From: PMNU01 sp035480575
GTDB taxonomy: Bacteria; Patescibacteriota; Saccharimonadia; Saccharimonadales; UBA4665
Length of the DNA stretch: 20,681 nucleotides
Direction of reading: 5' to 3'
Assembly: GCA_035480575.1 (NCBI GenBank)
Contig: DATIHR010000028.1
Location: 1 to 20,681, forward strand
The translations under genes and the position numbers were made by a program. The notes under the pieces were generated by a model that saw only the letters and a list, made by a program, of their open reading frames with translations, was not told the DNA's origin and did not search any database. Below are positions 7,042 through 13,934 of the stretch, piece by piece. How positions within the stretch are numbered: position 1 is the stretch's first letter; every line of letters starts with the position of its first letter.

Positions 7042-8493
7042 ATGGGACGTCAAGAACACTCTGTTTACCCCGCTTTATTCGGGGTTGAGGAAGAACTACA
7101 GATCGAAAAAACCTATACAGGCCAGCGGGCAATAACAGTATCCGCAGACGAATTGCAGGACGCCCTCGAGAGGTATCAGCAGGCTGTCGCTAATGGGTCT
7201 CCTGCACTTATATATGACGAGCCTTACAGGCATGTGTATAGGCGGCACTCAAGTGCGGGCGACAAATCATACATCGACTGTCTGAATGCAGAGCGAGCTA
7301 CTGCCGAATGCCACAGTGTACGCGAAGCAATAGTCCGAAGCAGGGGAGTAGAACAATTCGCAGCTGGCATTGCACAAAGCCTCATAGAGGCCGATCCCGC
7401 AATCGCTACAGTAATACATCGCAGGCGGGCTGGGCACTTTTCCGACGTCATCGGTACGCAGGATAACATCTACATACCTACGAACCCTACAAATTCTTCG
7501 CTCCATCACGACCGCATCCTAAACCTCCTCATCGGTATTGCAGTAACACGTCCATATATGAGCGGCGCGGGCGAATACAAGGAGGGGCAATTCTTCTTTG
7601 CACAAAAGTTCGCAAAACTAGGACAATTTTGGGCAACACACAAGCAAAAAGTACAACCTGTAGAAAGGGGTGGGGAGCGCTATGAGATTAGAGAAAACGA
7701 CATAAACATCTGTGATGCAGCCGCCATGATGCGGCTCGGCAGCGCGCCACTTGGTGGTGCGCTTGCGCAGACAACGTTATTTGGAAAACTAGAACGAGAT
7801 TTGGAAAACATTTTGCAAGGCCAAGATACCGACGTCGACTGGATAGATAGGTTTAATATCCCCGTTTTACGACCTGACGGTAGTTTTGATACAGGCAAAA
7901 ATGCCAACCTATTGCAGGCAGCCGAGTTTTACTTGCGCATAGCAGACTTATTTGCCTCCCGCGAAATGCAAAAACAAGCAGGCGAGCAGCCCGCAGAACT
8001 CATAGGTATTGCCGAACAAATACACGATTACACCACAACTATGGCCGCTGTTATCCGTAACGACCTGCCCATAGAATCACTAGTAAGCAAAAGTGACTGG
8101 GCGGCAAAACATACCAATGGCGGCCCCTCACTCGACTACGATACTATTACGTACCGTAATACAGGCAAAGCGACGACTACCAAAGAGACAAGAGGTTTAG
8201 GATTCAAGCTTCGTGACACCGGCGTCTTTGCTGGAGATATACCGCAGGCGGAAGTCGATGTGGCGTACTTTACACGACCAGCCGGGACCCGTGCCGCGCT
8301 TCGGGGCAGGGTAATCGAAGAGTACGTAGCTGCTGACGCAGCGTGGGGCTGCCTTACGCTGTTCCAAAAAAACCCAGACGGTACAACCAAGCCAGTAATT
8401 TTTTATATGCCGGATCCACTCCAACCCGAACCCGCAGCAGAACAAGCCCGCATATTGCAGACCGTCTCCCGGCGCCCAGCAAGGCTGAGTTAG
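7042..8493 (+). CDS. Pup-ligase/Dop (PafA/Dop) family carboxylate-amine ligase homologue
   Basis: 483 residues, near the family's 450-510. Matches in order, by eye against known PafA and Dop sequences: FGVEEEL (E16 and E18; family GIETEFG, Mg-ATP site). SYIDCLNAERATAEC (77-90) matches YLDVGSHPEYATAEC, with D79 at the catalytic aspartate. IYIPTNPTNSS matches the NNTDS region but lacks GCHENY. VTRPYMSGAG (168-176) matches VTRQLICGAG; NDINICDAAAMMRLGSAPL matches GDSNMSETTTMLKVGTASL; SDWAAK matches DWVAK; TRPAGTRAALRGRVIEEY (411-428) matches the PPEDTRAxLRG motif. Known members join the C-terminal Glu of Pup to lysines (PafA), or deamidate Pup and remove it (Dop). Which activity applies here is unresolved; the E18-D79 spacing is nearer PafA. 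A GGGGG-containing purine-rich stretch precedes the ATG. No Pup, Mpa or proteasome gene is in the window. Confidence 0.82.
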   Translation: MGRQEHSVYPALFGVEEELQIEKTYTGQRAITVSADELQDALERYQQAVANGSPALIYDEPYRHVYRRHSSAGDKSYIDCLNAERATAECHSVREAIVRSRGVEQFAAGIAQSLIEADPAIATVIHRRRAGHFSDVIGTQDNIYIPTNPTNSSLHHDRILNLLIGIAVTRPYMSGAGEYKEGQFFFAQKFAKLGQFWATHKQKVQPVERGGERYEIRENDINICDAAAMMRLGSAPLGGALAQTTLFGKLERDLENILQGQDTDVDWIDRFNIPVLRPDGSFDTGKNANLLQAAEFYLRIADLFASREMQKQAGEQPAELIGIAEQIHDYTTTMAAVIRNDLPIESLVSKSDWAAKHTNGGPSLDYDTITYRNTGKATTTKETRGLGFKLRDTGVFAGDIPQAEVDVAYFTRPAGTRAALRGRVIEEYVAADAAWGCLTLFQKNPDGTTKPVIFYMPDPLQPEPAAEQARILQTVSRRPARLS

Positions 8494-8521
8494 GCTAGCT
8501 CGATTCTGATAGGAGAATTTT

Positions 8522-8608
8522 ATGTATTTGCATACCACATACATCATGTTAGAACTATCTAATGTCACGACTAGCGAACTTACTGAACACTACGCACCCA
8601 AACCATGA
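8522..8608 (+). CDS. Possible 28-residue peptide with a strong Shine-Dalgarno site
   Basis: AGGAG (8511-8515) sits six bases before ATG 8522, one of the best ribosome sites in the window. The frame stays open for 28 codons (MYLHTTYIM...EHYAPKP) to TGA at 8606. It starts 28 bp after the PafA/Dop-like gene and overlaps the next gene in a different frame. It could be a micro-protein, a leader peptide that affects translation of the 8562 gene, or chance. It does not end in GGQ or GGE, so it is not a typical Pup. Confidence 0.35.
   Translation: MYLHTTYIMLELSNVTTSELTEHYAPKP
8547..8555 (+). promoter_or_regulatory. Possible extended -10 for a leaderless start at 8562
   Basis: TGT-TAGAAC ends six bases before the ATG at 8562. 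The hexamer matches the -10 consensus at four of six positions, but the spacing is the same as at other predicted leaderless starts in the window. Confidence 0.35.
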
Positions 8609-8855
8609 TATCGTGAGCGGTGTATTGATGCTTTCGTGGGCAGGAGCAAGATGGATACCTGCCTCACGCGAGCTTGCAGGAGTCTATGCAGAATCTCCCT
8701 TACTTACGGCGACCGGCAATTATGTTTCTGACCCTAAAGATTTTGCTTTCAGCGTCGCAGGCGCAGCGTTGGGCGCATGCGCGATATCATTCAAGAAAGT
8801 CCAAGAACAATCGATTCAAATCGCACTACAAAATACAGAACAAAAGCACGACTAA
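8562..8855 (+). CDS. Small membrane protein, unknown; possible 3' frameshift
   Basis: 97 residues (MSRLANLLNTTHP) with one clear hydrophobic helix (FAFSVAGAALGACAISF, about 65-81) and a polar tail ending QNTEQKHD. No family recognised. Another frame that stays open beyond the stop encodes a second strong hydrophobic segment (8857-8940); dropping one A from the AAAA run at about 8843 would join them into a two-helix protein. It lies directly downstream of the PafA/Dop-like gene and may belong to that cluster, either by read-through or from its own weak promoter. Confidence 0.55.
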   Translation: MSRLANLLNTTHPNHDIVSGVLMLSWAGARWIPASRELAGVYAESPLLTATGNYVSDPKDFAFSVAGAALGACAISFKKVQEQSIQIALQNTEQKHD

Positions 8856-8856
8856 A

Positions 8857-8940
8857 ATACAGGCCTGTGTATGGGCCTTCATGATCTACTTGGCTTGCTG
8901 GTTTATGTTGGCCGTCGCGCCCTTCACTAATTGGTTGTAA
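8857..8940 (+). other. Orphan transmembrane-coding stretch (shifted frame)
   Basis: The frame reads IQACVWAFMIYLACWFMLAV, then APFTNWL and TAA at 8938-8940. It is strongly hydrophobic with aromatic ends, like a genuine membrane helix, but has no start codon of its own. It is in the +1 frame relative to the 8562 gene, whose stop lies just upstream. It is most simply the displaced 3' end of that gene. Confidence 0.4.
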
Positions 8941-8942
8941 TC

Positions 8943-8951
8943 TGATATACC
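8943..8951 (+). promoter_or_regulatory. Possible extended -10 for the 8961 gene
   Basis: TGA-TATACC at 8943-8951 precedes the ATG by nine bases, giving a predicted leader of at most three bases. No Shine-Dalgarno site is visible. Confidence 0.4.
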
Positions 8952-8960
8952 TATTACTAC

Positions 8961-9623
8961 ATGTCGAAGGTAGAATCTACCAAACCGCTACTCATACTTT
9001 TGTACGGCTACCCTGGTGCCGGCAAGACGTACTTTGCGCGTCAACTTTCCCAGCAGTTCCGTGCTGCACATGTATATGGCGACCGTATTCGGGGCGATTT
9101 GTTTGACCAGCCGCGTTACGACAAAGAAGAAAACGATGTCATTATGCAACTAATGAACTACATGACCGAGGAATTCCTGCACGCCGGCGTAAGTGTTATA
9201 TACGACGTAAACGCCATGCGCCTTAGCCAACGCCGGGCATTGCGCGATATGGCCCGCCAAGCCAAAGCCGAGCCACTGCTTATTTGGTTCCAAATAGATG
9301 CCGAGACGTCTTATGCCCGCCTGCAAAACCGCGACCGTCGCCGTAGCGATGATAAATACGCCGTGCCTGCCGACCGCGCCACATTCGAGCGCATTGCCGG
9401 CGCTATGCAAAACCCGCAAAACGAGGATTACATGGTTATTAGCGGCAAGCATACCTTTGATACTCAATTAAGCGCCTTCATTAAACGCCTGCGCGAACTT
9501 AAGCTAGTACCGGATGTCAACGAAGTTAACAGCCGTGTTATTAAGCCCGGCCTGGTTAACCTTGTGCCCCATCCGTCGGCTGGCCGCGTGGATATGTCGC
9601 GGCGCAATATTGTCATTAGATAG
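8961..9623 (+). CDS. P-loop kinase (AAA_33/zeta-like nucleotide kinase family)
   Basis: 220 residues. Walker A is GYPGAGKT (16-23), followed by the helix TYFARQLSQQF and VYGDRIRGDLF, in which Asp sits as in polynucleotide and zeta-toxin-like kinases. VSVIYDVNAMRLSQRRALRDMAR gives the Walker-B-like strand, and QIDAETSYARLQNRDRR matches the arginine-bearing lid. The C-terminal 40 residues have no obvious match. It is expected to phosphorylate a small molecule, nucleotide or RNA end in the cytoplasm; substrate unknown. The metallopeptidase gene follows after 11 bp, so both are likely in one transcript. Confidence 0.85.
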   Translation: MSKVESTKPLLILLYGYPGAGKTYFARQLSQQFRAAHVYGDRIRGDLFDQPRYDKEENDVIMQLMNYMTEEFLHAGVSVIYDVNAMRLSQRRALRDMARQAKAEPLLIWFQIDAETSYARLQNRDRRRSDDKYAVPADRATFERIAGAMQNPQNEDYMVISGKHTFDTQLSAFIKRLRELKLVPDVNEVNSRVIKPGLVNLVPHPSAGRVDMSRRNIVIR

Positions 9624-9634
9624 GGGCCGCTAGT

Positions 9635-10342
9635 ATGGCCACCAAACAAATTAGCCTGCCAACAATTGGCACGGTTACACTGTATAAACGGCGCGGAAAC
9701 CGCTCGTTACGGCTGAGCATCGATGCCGGCGGCGAAATTCGGGTATCCATGCCCTATTGGCTGCCGTATAAAGCGGGTGAACAGTTTGCGTTAAGCAAGA
9801 GTGCCTGGATTGCTGCCCACAAGGTAGCGCCGCCCACGGGGCTGCAGCACGGGCAGGTGATTGGCAAAGCCCATCGGCTAGTGTTTGCCCCTTCAGCCCA
9901 AGCGCTTACCGTAAGCACCCGCCTTAAGCAAAACGAGATAGAGGTCAGCCATCCTTTCGAATATACAGCTCACCACCCGAGGGTACAGCAAGCGGCCCGG
10001 AGCGCCAGTATTCGTGCGCTTCGCAAGGAGGCGGAACAATTGCTGCCCATTCGTTTGCGCCAGCTTGCGGAACGCACGGGTTTCAGCTACAACAGTGTAG
10101 GCGTTAAGCAGCTTAAAAGCCGCTGGGGCAGCTGCACCTCTACCCAAGACATAACCCTCAACTTATTTTTAATGCAGCTACCGTGGCACCTTATAGACTA
10201 CGTGCTATTGCACGAGCTAACACACACCAAGGTAATGCGCCACGGCGCCCCATTTTGGCGCGAGCTCGAGCTCCACGTGCCGCATGCCAAGCGATTGCGC
10301 AAAGAAATCGGCACCTACCACCCCGTGCTTGCCGGCAGGTAA
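9635..10342 (+). CDS. YgjP-type (DUF45, M48-like) zinc metallopeptidase
   Basis: 235 residues. The zinc motif HELTH (193-197) lies in YVLLHELTHTKVMRHGAPFW, whose downstream HGxxFW is a hallmark of YgjP/DUF45 proteins. LKSRWGSCTSTQDITLNL is the other conserved block of the family, and the N-terminal TLYKRRGNRSLRLSIDAGGEIRVSMPYW is the usual beta-rich lead-in. No signal peptide, so cytoplasmic. The family's physiological substrate is not established. Cotranscribed with the kinase at 8961. Confidence 0.9.
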   Translation: MATKQISLPTIGTVTLYKRRGNRSLRLSIDAGGEIRVSMPYWLPYKAGEQFALSKSAWIAAHKVAPPTGLQHGQVIGKAHRLVFAPSAQALTVSTRLKQNEIEVSHPFEYTAHHPRVQQAARSASIRALRKEAEQLLPIRLRQLAERTGFSYNSVGVKQLKSRWGSCTSTQDITLNLFLMQLPWHLIDYVLLHELTHTKVMRHGAPFWRELELHVPHAKRLRKEIGTYHPVLAGR

Positions 10343-10348
10343 CCAGTG

Positions 10349-10377
10349 TTGCACCCCTTGGTAAGATGGGGGATACT
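10349..10377 (+). promoter_or_regulatory. Promoter of the fused ABC transporter gene
   Basis: TTGCAC (10349-10354), a 17-bp spacer and GATACT (10372-10377). Transcription would start near 10384, leaving about four bases before the ATG at 10388. An AAGGA lies only two bases from the ATG, too close for normal use. The box argues for 10388 over the in-frame ATG at 10346, which is upstream of the -35. Confidence 0.5.
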
Positions 10378-10387
10378 TACAAGGATT

Positions 10388-12148
10388 ATGCCAGCGCCAG
10401 ATAAGCCCATCCGGGTATTTGTAACGATGCTTAAAGCATACCGGCCGTACCGGTGGTATTGGCTCGGCTATGCACTACTAGCAAGCGGGGGCGTTTTTTT
10501 GTTTACGGCAGCGCCGTTTGTCGTCCGTACGCTTATTAACCACCTCGCTACTGTCCGTGCCGTGGACAGTACCACCTGGCAGCTTATAGGCTTGTTTGCG
10601 CTGCTGCGCTTTAGCGACGAATGGTTCTGGCGGCTTAGCGACGTACACGTGCGTCGCTTTTTTCCCCAATTTGTCGAACACGCACGCAAGGTATATTTCG
10701 AGCAAACTCTCCGTAAAACGCATAGCTTCTTTGTAAACGCTAACAGCGGCCAAATTGGCTATTGGGTCAACGATGCTGCCGACAAACTACGCAGTATAAC
10801 CGAAAATATTTTGTGGGCGCTGTGGCCCCAATTTTTTGCGTTTCTGTCGGCCATAGCGTTTTTAACTATCGCCAGCTGGAAGCTTGCGCTGTTATTTGGA
10901 GTTTGGATTATAGGGCTTATTATTGTGCTAGCGTACCGGAGCCATAAGCAGCTGGCGCTTATAGACGCCCGCAGTCAAGCAGCAAGCACTATATCCGGCA
11001 GGATAGTCGATGCCATGGCAAATAACGTATCGGTACGCATTAGCAACGCCCGCCGCTCCGAGCTCAGCACATTAGCGCCGCTGCAGGGCCTGTTTGTAAA
11101 ACGCTGGTACGACAGCTGGCGGTACACCACCATCAACAATGTAATAAAGGGTAACAGCGCGGCAGTCGTCAGCACCGTGGCAGTCGGCTTGTCTGTATGG
11201 ATGTTTAGCCGCGGCGAAATAACCATTGGCGATATTGCTTTATTCGTTACCTACATTACCTCGGCCAGCGAAACCATTTGGCAGCTTGGGGGCGAGATAG
11301 ACCAGCTAATGCGCGACTATGGGTCGTACGGCAACTCGATACGCAATCTGCTGTCCCAACCAGACGAGCGCAGTGGCGGTAAAAACTTTACTGCCAAAGC
11401 GCTCAGCGTTACCTTTGACGCCGTAGATTTTGCATACCCCGACCAAACCAATCGCGACGTGCTGCGTAGCCTGAGTTTTTCGGTAGCAGCAGGCGATCAC
11501 GTAGGCATCGTAGGCCACAGCGGCGCCGGCAAGAGCACACTCGTTAGCTTACTACTTGGCCTACACGCACCCACTGGCGGCAGCCTGCGCGTCAACGACA
11601 TGGATATTAGCGGACTTTCGCTGCAAAGCATCCGCCGTCATATTACATATGTGCCGCAAGACACGCAGCTTTTTAACCGCAGTATTAAAGAAAATATCGA
11701 GTACGGCACCAAACGTGCCATAACCCGGCAAGAACTTACCACGGCTACCAAAAAGGCCCAGGCGCTCGACTTCATACAAGCATTGCCTAGTGGGTTCGAT
11801 TCGCTCGTTGGCGAACGGGGCGTTAAACTGAGCGGCGGTCAACGCCAGCGCATTGCCATAGCGCGCGCCATGCTTGCAGGGGCGCCGCTTATTTTACTAG
11901 ATGAAGCTACGAGCGCACTGGACAGCGTCAGCGAACAATACATCCAAAAAGCACTTAGCGAGGTCATGAAAGGGCGGACGGCCATTGTTATTGCCCACCG
12001 CTTATCTACGTTAAAACACCTCGACCGCATTATTGTACTTAGTAAAGGCAGCGTAGCCGAAACAGGCACGCACGACGAACTACTAGCGCAAAATGGTATA
12101 TATGCCGACCTATGGCGCCGCCAACGCGACGGTTTTCTTGGCGAATAG
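10388..12148 (+). CDS. ABC transporter, fused membrane and ATPase domains (MdlB/MsbA-like half transporter)
   Basis: 586 residues from ATG 10388. The N-terminal half (about 25-300) has six hydrophobic segments, including YWLGYALLASGGVFLFTAAP and LALLFGVWIIGLIIVLAY, as in type IV ABC exporters. The C-terminal ATPase has Walker A GHSGAGKST (near 376), YVPQDTQLFNRSIKENI as the Q-loop region, LSGGQRQRIAIARAM as signature, LILLDEATSALD as Walker B and VIAHRLSTL with the switch histidine; all catalytic residues are present. It should act as a homodimer, or with a second half transporter not present here, exporting lipid, peptide or drug-like compounds. Confidence 0.93.
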   Translation: MPAPDKPIRVFVTMLKAYRPYRWYWLGYALLASGGVFLFTAAPFVVRTLINHLATVRAVDSTTWQLIGLFALLRFSDEWFWRLSDVHVRRFFPQFVEHARKVYFEQTLRKTHSFFVNANSGQIGYWVNDAADKLRSITENILWALWPQFFAFLSAIAFLTIASWKLALLFGVWIIGLIIVLAYRSHKQLALIDARSQAASTISGRIVDAMANNVSVRISNARRSELSTLAPLQGLFVKRWYDSWRYTTINNVIKGNSAAVVSTVAVGLSVWMFSRGEITIGDIALFVTYITSASETIWQLGGEIDQLMRDYGSYGNSIRNLLSQPDERSGGKNFTAKALSVTFDAVDFAYPDQTNRDVLRSLSFSVAAGDHVGIVGHSGAGKSTLVSLLLGLHAPTGGSLRVNDMDISGLSLQSIRRHITYVPQDTQLFNRSIKENIEYGTKRAITRQELTTATKKAQALDFIQALPSGFDSLVGERGVKLSGGQRQRIAIARAMLAGAPLILLDEATSALDSVSEQYIQKALSEVMKGRTAIVIAHRLSTLKHLDRIIVLSKGSVAETGTHDELLAQNGIYADLWRRQRDGFLGE

Positions 12149-12150
12149 TT

Positions 12151-12159
12151 TGCTAGAAT
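12151..12159 (+). promoter_or_regulatory. Extended -10 in front of the 12166 ORF
   Basis: TGC-TAGAAT ends at 12159, six bases before ATG 12166. The transcript would begin at the start codon of the short ORF and run into the hairpin at 12197-12297 and then the histidine kinase. Confidence 0.55.
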
Positions 12160-12165
12160 GTGGTA

Positions 12166-12324
12166 ATGAGCCTACTGCACTTCTCCACGCAGCTGCAAAA
12201 CCACCTGACGGCACCAGATGTCAGTTTTGCTCGTCACCGTAACCACGGTTACGCTTCCTTACAAGAACTAACATCTGGCACTCGCCAGGTGGTTTTTCGC
12301 TATTTGCGGGGAGAGGTGCAGTAG
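12166..12324 (+). CDS. Possible 52-residue leader ORF before the histidine kinase
   Basis: ATG 12166 opens a frame of 52 codons (MSLLHFSTQLQNHL...FRYLRGEVQ) ending in TAG at 12322, five bases before the ATG of the kinase. The start has a leaderless promoter and the end is placed for translational coupling, both of which favour real translation. Against this, a large hairpin occupies most of the ORF, so the pattern of bases may be set by RNA structure. No family is recognised. Confidence 0.45.
   Translation: MSLLHFSTQLQNHLTAPDVSFARHRNHGYASLQELTSGTRQVVFRYLRGEVQ
12197..12297 (+). promoter_or_regulatory. Large terminator-like hairpin in the kinase leader
   Basis: AAAACCACCTG (12197-12207) pairs perfectly with CAGGTGGTTTT (12286-12296). 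After a small internal loop, CCAGATGT (12214-12221) pairs with ACATCTGG (12271-12278), and the apical part holds CGTAACC-AC-GGTTACG (12238-12253). The 3' arm ends in TTTTT. This could be the terminator of the ABC transporter gene, which stops at 12148, or an attenuator, since a promoter lies at 12151-12159, inside the transcript. Confidence 0.65.
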
Positions 12325-12329
12325 GCTCT

Positions 12330-13454
12330 ATGATAAAAGGCATGAGCTCGCGCCGGGCTGCTGAACGCGAGGCGCGAATTGACCACGAACGGCTGACCAG
12401 CCTGGTTAACAGCATGGCCGATGGCGTGCTGGCTGTGGATACCGACATGCACATTGTGCTCGGCAATGGTGCCGCACAAAACATCCTGGACGTTAACAGC
12501 AGCTTGCGCGGGCACCGCCTAGGCAAGGTACTGCACATTCAGGACAAAAACGGACAGCCCATGGATATAGAAACCATGGTCACTAAAACAAACACGCCCA
12601 CTAGCAGCCGCGACACCCTCCTTAAATATGCCGATGGCAGTCTGATCAACCTATACCTAAGCATCGCCCCCGTGCACCTTGGCTATGGCCAGCGAGGACA
12701 ACAAGGCTACGTACTGCTCCTTCGCGATATTACGCACGAAAAATCGTTAGAGGAAGAGCGAGATGAATTTATTAGCGTCATTAGCCACGAACTGCGCACG
12801 CCTATTGCCATTGCCGAAGGCAATATAAGCAACGCCCAGTTTATTACCGAGCATGTCAGCTTGCGGCCTATTGACCCCAAGCAAATTGCCAACGCGCTCA
12901 AGCAAGCGCACGACCAAATTATGTTTTTATCCGACCTCATTAACGACCTTTCAACACTGTCGCGCGCAGAGCGCAACAAGCTAAGTGTCGACGTCGAGCC
13001 CATTGACGTTCCCAAGCTACTAGCCGACCTGAGCGATAACTACTCACCGCAAGCTAAGGCCCGAAAACTAACGTTTAAGACCGAGACCGGCAAGGGCGTA
13101 ACCACGCTTAACTCGTCGCGCTTGTACGTGCGGGAAATTTTGCAGAACTTTATTACCAATGCGCTTAAATATACCGAGCAGGGAAGAGTTACGCTAGCCG
13201 CCGAACGTGCCGATAAAGGCGTCCGTTTTAGCGTTGCCGACACGGGCATTGGCATTAGCAAAGGCGACCAAGAAAAACTATTCGACAAATTTTTTAGAAG
13301 CGAAGATTTCCGCACCCGCAAAACAAACGGCACCGGCCTGGGGTTGTACGTAACGCTCAAACTGGCACGGCTTATTCATGCCGAGATAGATGTTAAAAGC
13401 GAGCTCGATAAAGGCTCAACCTTTACTATCTTTATTCCAAATCTTGGAGAATAG
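12330..13454 (+). CDS. Soluble PAS-domain sensor histidine kinase
   Basis: 374 residues. An N-terminal PAS-like domain (about 20-133: LVNSMADGVLAVDTDMHIVLGNGAAQ... and a closing LLLRDITHEKSLEEERDEF) is followed by the H-box ISHELRTP with H153, and a dimerisation helix. The ATPase has an N-box with NFITNALKYTEQG (273-285), G1 DTGIGIS (304-310), F-box FDKFFRSED and G2 GTGLGL (334-339). All catalytic elements are intact. There is no transmembrane segment, so it should sense a cytoplasmic signal. No response regulator is adjacent, so it is an orphan in this window. A GGGGAGAGG run lies upstream of the ATG at a rather long distance, and the preceding short ORF may couple its translation. Confidence 0.93.
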   Translation: MIKGMSSRRAAEREARIDHERLTSLVNSMADGVLAVDTDMHIVLGNGAAQNILDVNSSLRGHRLGKVLHIQDKNGQPMDIETMVTKTNTPTSSRDTLLKYADGSLINLYLSIAPVHLGYGQRGQQGYVLLLRDITHEKSLEEERDEFISVISHELRTPIAIAEGNISNAQFITEHVSLRPIDPKQIANALKQAHDQIMFLSDLINDLSTLSRAERNKLSVDVEPIDVPKLLADLSDNYSPQAKARKLTFKTETGKGVTTLNSSRLYVREILQNFITNALKYTEQGRVTLAAERADKGVRFSVADTGIGISKGDQEKLFDKFFRSEDFRTRKTNGTGLGLYVTLKLARLIHAEIDVKSELDKGSTFTIFIPNLGE

Positions 13455-13894
13455 CTTCGTCCAACCACTCGTTCGCGTAGCTCTTGCGGACCGCTGGTCG
13501 AGCATAAAGTCGTTAAAACTTGCGCCGTTGCCGTCCTTAATAAGCCCTTCGGCTCCTCTGACAGCAGCCGCATAACTCATCGACGAGAGCGTCGCCAGTA
13601 CACTGGTAGACGTCAGAGAAACCGCCGCCGCAAGCCAGCCCCCGCCCCCCCTATCACTCCTACAGTTACCACGCCCACGCAAAGCGTACCCGTAGCCTTG
13701 TAGAAACGCTGCAGCGCGTTATCTAAATTCCGTGCAATATCACCGCGCCGTGTCGTGTCCCAGGACGTATCGCCTTCACGGTCAAACGTGTTGTAATACA
13801 CTACTGCCGGCGGAATCGCCAACCACGAAGGCATTTTAAAATTCCTACTAGGTGGCGGTCCCTCAATAGGTTTCGGGAAATGGCCATGATGCAT
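13416..13894 (-). pseudogene. Small membrane protein gene, frameshifted at a poly-G tract
   Basis: From ATG 13894 (MHHGHFPKPIEGPPPSRNF) the frame runs 93 codons to TGA at 13615-13613. The hydrophobic segment GTLCVGVVTVGVIGGAGAG is cut short at a G7-C-G5 run (C7 at 13645-13651, C5 at 13639-13643 on the plus strand). One extra G continues into GWLAAAVSLTSTSVLATLSS and a helical tail to TGA at 13416, giving about 159 residues with one long glycine-rich membrane segment. A second frame therefore looks coding exactly where the first ends. Causes may be an assembly indel, phase variation or programmed slippage. The restored end overlaps the kinase gene tail-to-tail by 39 bp. Family unknown. The start has a TGG-CATTAT extended -10. 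Confidence 0.6.
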
Positions 13895-13901
13895 GCACTC
13901 C

Positions 13902-13910
13902 ATAATGCCA
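13902..13910 (-). promoter_or_regulatory. Extended -10 for a leaderless start at 13894
   Basis: The minus strand reads TGG-CATTAT (13910-13902), then GGAGTGC and ATG at 13894. It favours 13894 over the ATG at 13903, which overlaps the box. Confidence 0.4.
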
Positions 13911-13934
13911 CACGCTGTGCCAAGGGACCAAAAC

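Noticed and set aside
8522..8608. The 28-codon ORF as the Pup-like modifier of the adjacent ligase-like enzyme
   Set aside because: It ends in APKP with no C-terminal Glu or Gln and is too short; kept only as a possible leader or micro-protein.
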